Source: Nitrososphaerales archaeon
GTDB lineage: Archaea; Thermoproteota; Nitrososphaeria; Nitrososphaerales; UBA57
DNA: 16,849 nt
Assembly: GCA_022449325.1 (NCBI GenBank)
Contig: JAKUSK010000011.1
Location: forward strand, 1 to 16,849
Direction: 5' to 3'
Both the position numbers and the translations under genes were made by a program. The notes beneath the pieces are model-generated. The model made no database searches. It was not told the DNA's origin and saw only the letters and a program-made list of their open reading frames with translations. Of the stretch, positions 13,924 to 16,849 are shown in pieces; position 1 is the first letter of the stretch, and each line of letters opens with the position of its first letter.

Positions 13924-16080
13924 GTGAAAAAAACGGTAATTTTAATCTTGATATTTCTATTAAGTACTTCAATCATATTTCAATTTAACAACATCAATAC
14001 AGAAGCAACAAACAATATCGATATTGAACTAATCGAAAGAGAAAAAAGGAATTGGGAATTTGTAAATCATAATGCTTTTGCTACAAATTATTCACCACAG
14101 AATCAGATTAACGCAGATAATGTTCATATGTTGGAATTAAAATGGGCATTTCCATTTCCGCCTGCAACAGAATTTTTAAAATATCAAGAAGGAGGAATTG
14201 CATTCGAGGGTGCAATAACACCTCCATTAATAGTAGATGGCGAAGTATTTGTTGCCTCAAACATGAGAAATGTATATTCGTTTGAAGCTAATTCAGGAGA
14301 CATGAATTGGATAAATATTTACGAGCATAACTGGAATAAAGCAAAACAAGAATTACCCGAAGTTGCAGGAGGAGCACCTCACATACATGGTTTACAATAT
14401 ATCAATGGAAACTTATTCACTAGTACTTTAAATTGTGCAGTAGATGCAATTGATGCGAAATCAGGAGAAATTTCATTCAGCATTCAGGAGATTTGTAAAA
14501 ATGTTGAGGGAAACTATTATTCTTGGCCTATGTATGAAGGAATAGGAAAATATGGATCTCCTTCTCATCCAGGTCCAATTTATGAAGATGAAAATATCCT
14601 AGTGGTTGCAATAACAGGAGCTACAGCATCATGGGGTGGCGGAAGAGCATTCATCGATGGATATGATCTTAATACAAATCCTCCTGAGAGAGTATGGAGA
14701 AGATTTCTTGCACCTCCTGGAGAAGGTGATCCAGAATGGGCATTGAGAGAATGTGACAAAGGTTGGTTCTTCTCTTATCCAGAATGGAAAGAATCAGGAA
14801 GAATGGGAATCCCTTGTAACGAGGTTCCTAGAGAGAATCTGATAAATGACTGGGGAGTTCCTAAACACTATACATCTTCAGTAGCAGCGATTTGGGGACA
14901 AATGGCATTGGATCAGGAAACTGGAATAGTTTACTTTGGAACAGGAAATCAGGGAGGATGGCCAAATCAAACACATGTAACAGGTCCGAATTTATACTCA
15001 AGTGCAACTCTGGCAGTCGATGTAAAATCAGGAGAAATCATTTGGTGGTATCAACAAGTAGCAAGAGACATGGTTGAAGGAGATACGTCATGGAATACAG
15101 TTCTGACTGAATTGAATATCAATGGAGAAAAGAGAAAGGCCATAATAAAATATTCAGTAACAGGTCTTCTATGGGCACTTGATGCAGCTACTGGAGAACC
15201 ATTGTGGATATATGAATCGCCAATACTAAAAAGTAGAATAGATTCAGATGGAGTTACTAGAGGAAGAACTTCGGGACATCCTTGCATAGGATGCGATCCA
15301 AGAACGCAGGATGGATATTGGAATGATGTAATGAGTCATTATGACATGAAGGAAAAGAAGTGGTTGAATTATCCGTCGAAGGATTGGTTTTATTGGATTC
15401 CTGCAAGAGCTGGAGAAGCAGACATTGCATTAAACACAGATTTAGAAAGAATTTATGTTCCAGTTGCAGGAGGTGTAGATAAAGCAATAAAAGCAGACAA
15501 ATATGGAACACTTGGAGTAAGACCTGGACAAGATTACTACATCGATACTTTATCCAAAAATGTGACCCTATATAGTCTAGATGCAAATACTGGTGAAGAG
15601 GTTTGGAGTCATTTCATTGATGGAGTAGCTTACAGAGGAGGAGTTATGACCAGTGGAGGCGTTGTATTTTTGCCTGTTGCAGATGGAAATCTATATATGT
15701 TCAATGCAGAAACTGGAGAAATAATAGATAAAATGTTTCTAGGTAATTCATTAGTTGTTTTACCTACAATTGGCTATACCAAAGAAGGAGAAGCAAGAGT
15801 ATTTGTAATTAGTGGCGGAAGAGGAGCCTATGCAATAGGAGGAATGACACAACAGAACATACCAGGAGCAATATATTCGTTCGGATTGCCTGAAGGGTAC
15901 ATACAACAAGAAGAGGTTGTTGAAGAGAAAATCGAGGTAATTGAACAGGAAGTAGAATCACAAATAAAAGAAGAAATCAACGAACAGGATAATCAGATAG
16001 AACAAGAGGATTATACAATATATTATCTAGCAGGAATAGCTGTACTGATTGTTTTAATATTAATAATTAGAAGACGGTAA
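13924..16080 (+). CDS. Membrane-anchored PQQ-dependent dehydrogenase paralogue (quinoprotein 2), altered active site
   Basis: This is a 718-residue quinoprotein with signal peptide or anchor (about 3-20), a propeller body and a C-terminal stalk. The stalk is rich in Glu and Gln (about 661-696) and leads to a membrane helix (698-715) ending RRR. Propeller repeats include AIDAKSGEISF, AVDVKSGEIIW, ALDAATGEPLW, SLDANTGEEVW and MFNAETGEIID. Aligned by eye to quinoprotein 1 and methanol dehydrogenase, the metal Glu becomes A235 and the Asn is kept (N342 in GTGNQGG). The catalytic Asp position reads E385 (MVEGD), with D387 kept. Cys171 and Cys191 match the C-x19-C of the paralogues. It may therefore bind PQQ differently, have other specificity or be non-catalytic. 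It lies behind elp3 and 6 bases before quinoprotein 3, probably as an operon. G+C and codon use match the A-rich surroundings, unlike quinoprotein 1. Confidence 0.92.
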   Translation: MKKTVILILIFLLSTSIIFQFNNINTEATNNIDIELIEREKRNWEFVNHNAFATNYSPQNQINADNVHMLELKWAFPFPPATEFLKYQEGGIAFEGAITPPLIVDGEVFVASNMRNVYSFEANSGDMNWINIYEHNWNKAKQELPEVAGGAPHIHGLQYINGNLFTSTLNCAVDAIDAKSGEISFSIQEICKNVEGNYYSWPMYEGIGKYGSPSHPGPIYEDENILVVAITGATASWGGGRAFIDGYDLNTNPPERVWRRFLAPPGEGDPEWALRECDKGWFFSYPEWKESGRMGIPCNEVPRENLINDWGVPKHYTSSVAAIWGQMALDQETGIVYFGTGNQGGWPNQTHVTGPNLYSSATLAVDVKSGEIIWWYQQVARDMVEGDTSWNTVLTELNINGEKRKAIIKYSVTGLLWALDAATGEPLWIYESPILKSRIDSDGVTRGRTSGHPCIGCDPRTQDGYWNDVMSHYDMKEKKWLNYPSKDWFYWIPARAGEADIALNTDLERIYVPVAGGVDKAIKADKYGTLGVRPGQDYYIDTLSKNVTLYSLDANTGEEVWSHFIDGVAYRGGVMTSGGVVFLPVADGNLYMFNAETGEIIDKMFLGNSLVVLPTIGYTKEGEARVFVISGGRGAYAIGGMTQQNIPGAIYSFGLPEGYIQQEEVVEEKIEVIEQEVESQIKEEINEQDNQIEQEDYTIYYLAGIAVLIVLILIIRRR
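14653..14707 (+). repeat. 55-bp perfect direct repeat, copy 1 (inside quinoprotein 2)
   Basis: The segment from ATCGATGGATATG to GAGAAGATTTC is identical over all 55 bases to 16795-16849 in quinoprotein 3. It encodes the end of the FIDGYDLNTNPPERVWRRF stretch. Eleven more matching bases lie upstream (14641-14651) beyond one C/T mismatch at 14652. The surrounding parts of the two genes differ much more. Confidence 0.97.
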
Positions 16081-16086
16081 TAAAAA

Positions 16087-16849
16087 GTGGATAAAAAAAT
16101 AAAGATAATATTTTCAATAATATTTACTGTAATATTAGTTCAATCAATTATAAATCCAGTAATTGAAGGACATCAGTTATATGTATTCTCAGATGAAAAT
16201 AATAAAGACAATTGGGAACAGATTAATCACAATGTAAGAGGAACAAATTATTCACCTCAGAATCAGATCAATTCAGATAATGCTCACATGTTGGAATTGA
16301 AATGGACGTTTCCAATCCCTCCAGCAACGGAATTTAATGAGCAAGGAGTTTCAATAACAGAGGGGTCAATGACACCGCCTTTGATAATTAATGGTACCGT
16401 ATATTTTACATCAAATATGAGAGATACTTACGCAATAGACTCGGTAAATGGAAGTTTAAAATGGGTAAGCGTATGGAATTTCGATTGGCAAGAAGCTTAT
16501 AGAAGACTGCCAATTACAGGCGGAGCACTACACGTTCATGGATTGAATTTAATCGATGGGAAATTATTTCCAAGTACAGTTGCGTGTTCGATTTTAGCAA
16601 TAAATCCAGAAGACGGAGAAATAGATTTTGAATTGAATAATACCTGCAGAGATATTGAAGGAAATGAATATAATTGGGATTCTTACACTGGACCAGGATT
16701 ATGTGGGTTATCATCACATCCAGGAATAGAATATGAAAACATCTATGTTACACAGATATGTGGAGCAGATTCTAATTGGGGAGGAAGAGCATTTATCGAT
16801 GGATATGATCTTAATACAAATCCTCCTGAGAGAGTATGGAGAAGATTTC
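16087..16849 (+). CDS. Third PQQ-dependent dehydrogenase (quinoprotein 3), 3' end cut off by the window
   Basis: From the GTG at 16087 I translated 254 residues, open to the right edge. The order is a hydrophobic leader (about 5-22), then NWEQINHNVRGTNYSPQNQI (42-61) and LKWTFPIPPATEF, followed by the first propeller blades up to DLNTNPPERVWRRF. It is a close paralogue of quinoprotein 2, with shared blocks throughout and the same C-x19-C pair (C167, C187). D228 stands at the position of the metal-binding Glu of methanol dehydrogenase (Ala in quinoprotein 2, Glu in quinoprotein 1). The catalytic-Asp region lies beyond the edge. Only 6 bases separate it from quinoprotein 2, so translation is probably coupled; the Shine-Dalgarno is weak. 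The last 55 bases equal part of quinoprotein 2 exactly, so the true continuation needs confirming. Confidence 0.9.
   Translation, partial: MDKKIKIIFSIIFTVILVQSIINPVIEGHQLYVFSDENNKDNWEQINHNVRGTNYSPQNQINSDNAHMLELKWTFPIPPATEFNEQGVSITEGSMTPPLIINGTVYFTSNMRDTYAIDSVNGSLKWVSVWNFDWQEAYRRLPITGGALHVHGLNLIDGKLFPSTVACSILAINPEDGEIDFELNNTCRDIEGNEYNWDSYTGPGLCGLSSHPGIEYENIYVTQICGADSNWGGRAFIDGYDLNTNPPERVWRRF
16795..16849 (+). repeat. 55-bp perfect direct repeat, copy 2, ending exactly at the window edge
   Basis: This copy is identical to 14653-14707. It ends at the last base of the window, and the base before it differs (T here, C in copy 1), so the maximal exact match visible is exactly 55 bases. This suggests a graph break in the assembly at a shared 55-mer, or a short conversion tract between the tandem paralogues. 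Confidence 0.97.

Noticed and set aside
16514..16717. 67-residue minus-strand ORF opposite quinoprotein 3
   Set aside because: It is an antisense shadow within an evident quinoprotein reading frame, with no start signal and no recognisable features.
1..16849. CRISPR arrays, tRNA or rRNA genes, insertion sequences, toxin-antitoxin or defence genes
   Set aside because: I found no regularly spaced direct repeats, no tRNA-like cloverleaf in the gaps and no transposase or defence motifs. Gaps between genes are all under about 150 bases and are accounted for by promoters and terminators.

Overview
The window looks like a piece of a compact, A+T-rich marine thaumarchaeal (Nitrososphaerota) genome. 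It carries an archaeal (A-type) ATP synthase, a two-subunit aspartate carbamoyltransferase, an archaeal Elp3, a DUF59-Mrp ATPase and a membrane-anchored blue copper protein. Promoters are archaeal, with TATA boxes about 25-30 bases before start codons and apparently leaderless mRNAs. Three PQQ-dependent dehydrogenase (quinoprotein) genes sit close together, and there are no ammonia-oxidation genes. This fits the lineage described as heterotrophic marine Thaumarchaeota, which is known for multiple PQQ dehydrogenases. The assignment is inference from gene content only.

Layout. 1-643 (-) is the 5' part of pyrB, and 696-1157 (+) is pyrI, divergent from it; a small two-helix membrane protein follows. 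The ATP synthase genes are all on the minus strand but lie in three separate blocks: atpF (8916-9212), atpE (6997-7599) and atpA-atpB-atpD-41-aa ORF-atpK (5663 down to 1392). Plus-strand genes lie between the blocks: a cupredoxin, an ECF-transporter S-component-like membrane protein and an Mrp-type ATPase. Convergent neighbours end within 1 to 10 bases of each other.

9305-11566 (-) is a large secreted, C-terminally anchored PQQ dehydrogenase. It has its own TATA box, an upstream dyad that may be an operator, a leaderless ATG and a UUCG-hairpin plus U8 terminator that insulates atpF downstream. A signal-anchored hypothetical protein (11706-12272, -) is divergent from elp3 (12300, +). elp3 is followed, apparently in one operon, by a second PQQ dehydrogenase (13924-16080) and the truncated start of a third (16087-window end).

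How they may work together: the quinoproteins would oxidise alcohols, sugars or other organic substrates outside the membrane. Electrons would pass to carriers such as the cupredoxin, and the proton gradient would drive the ATP synthase. The ends cut genes (pyrB on the left, the third quinoprotein on the right). The right end coincides exactly with a 55-base perfect repeat of an internal segment, which looks like an assembly-graph break.
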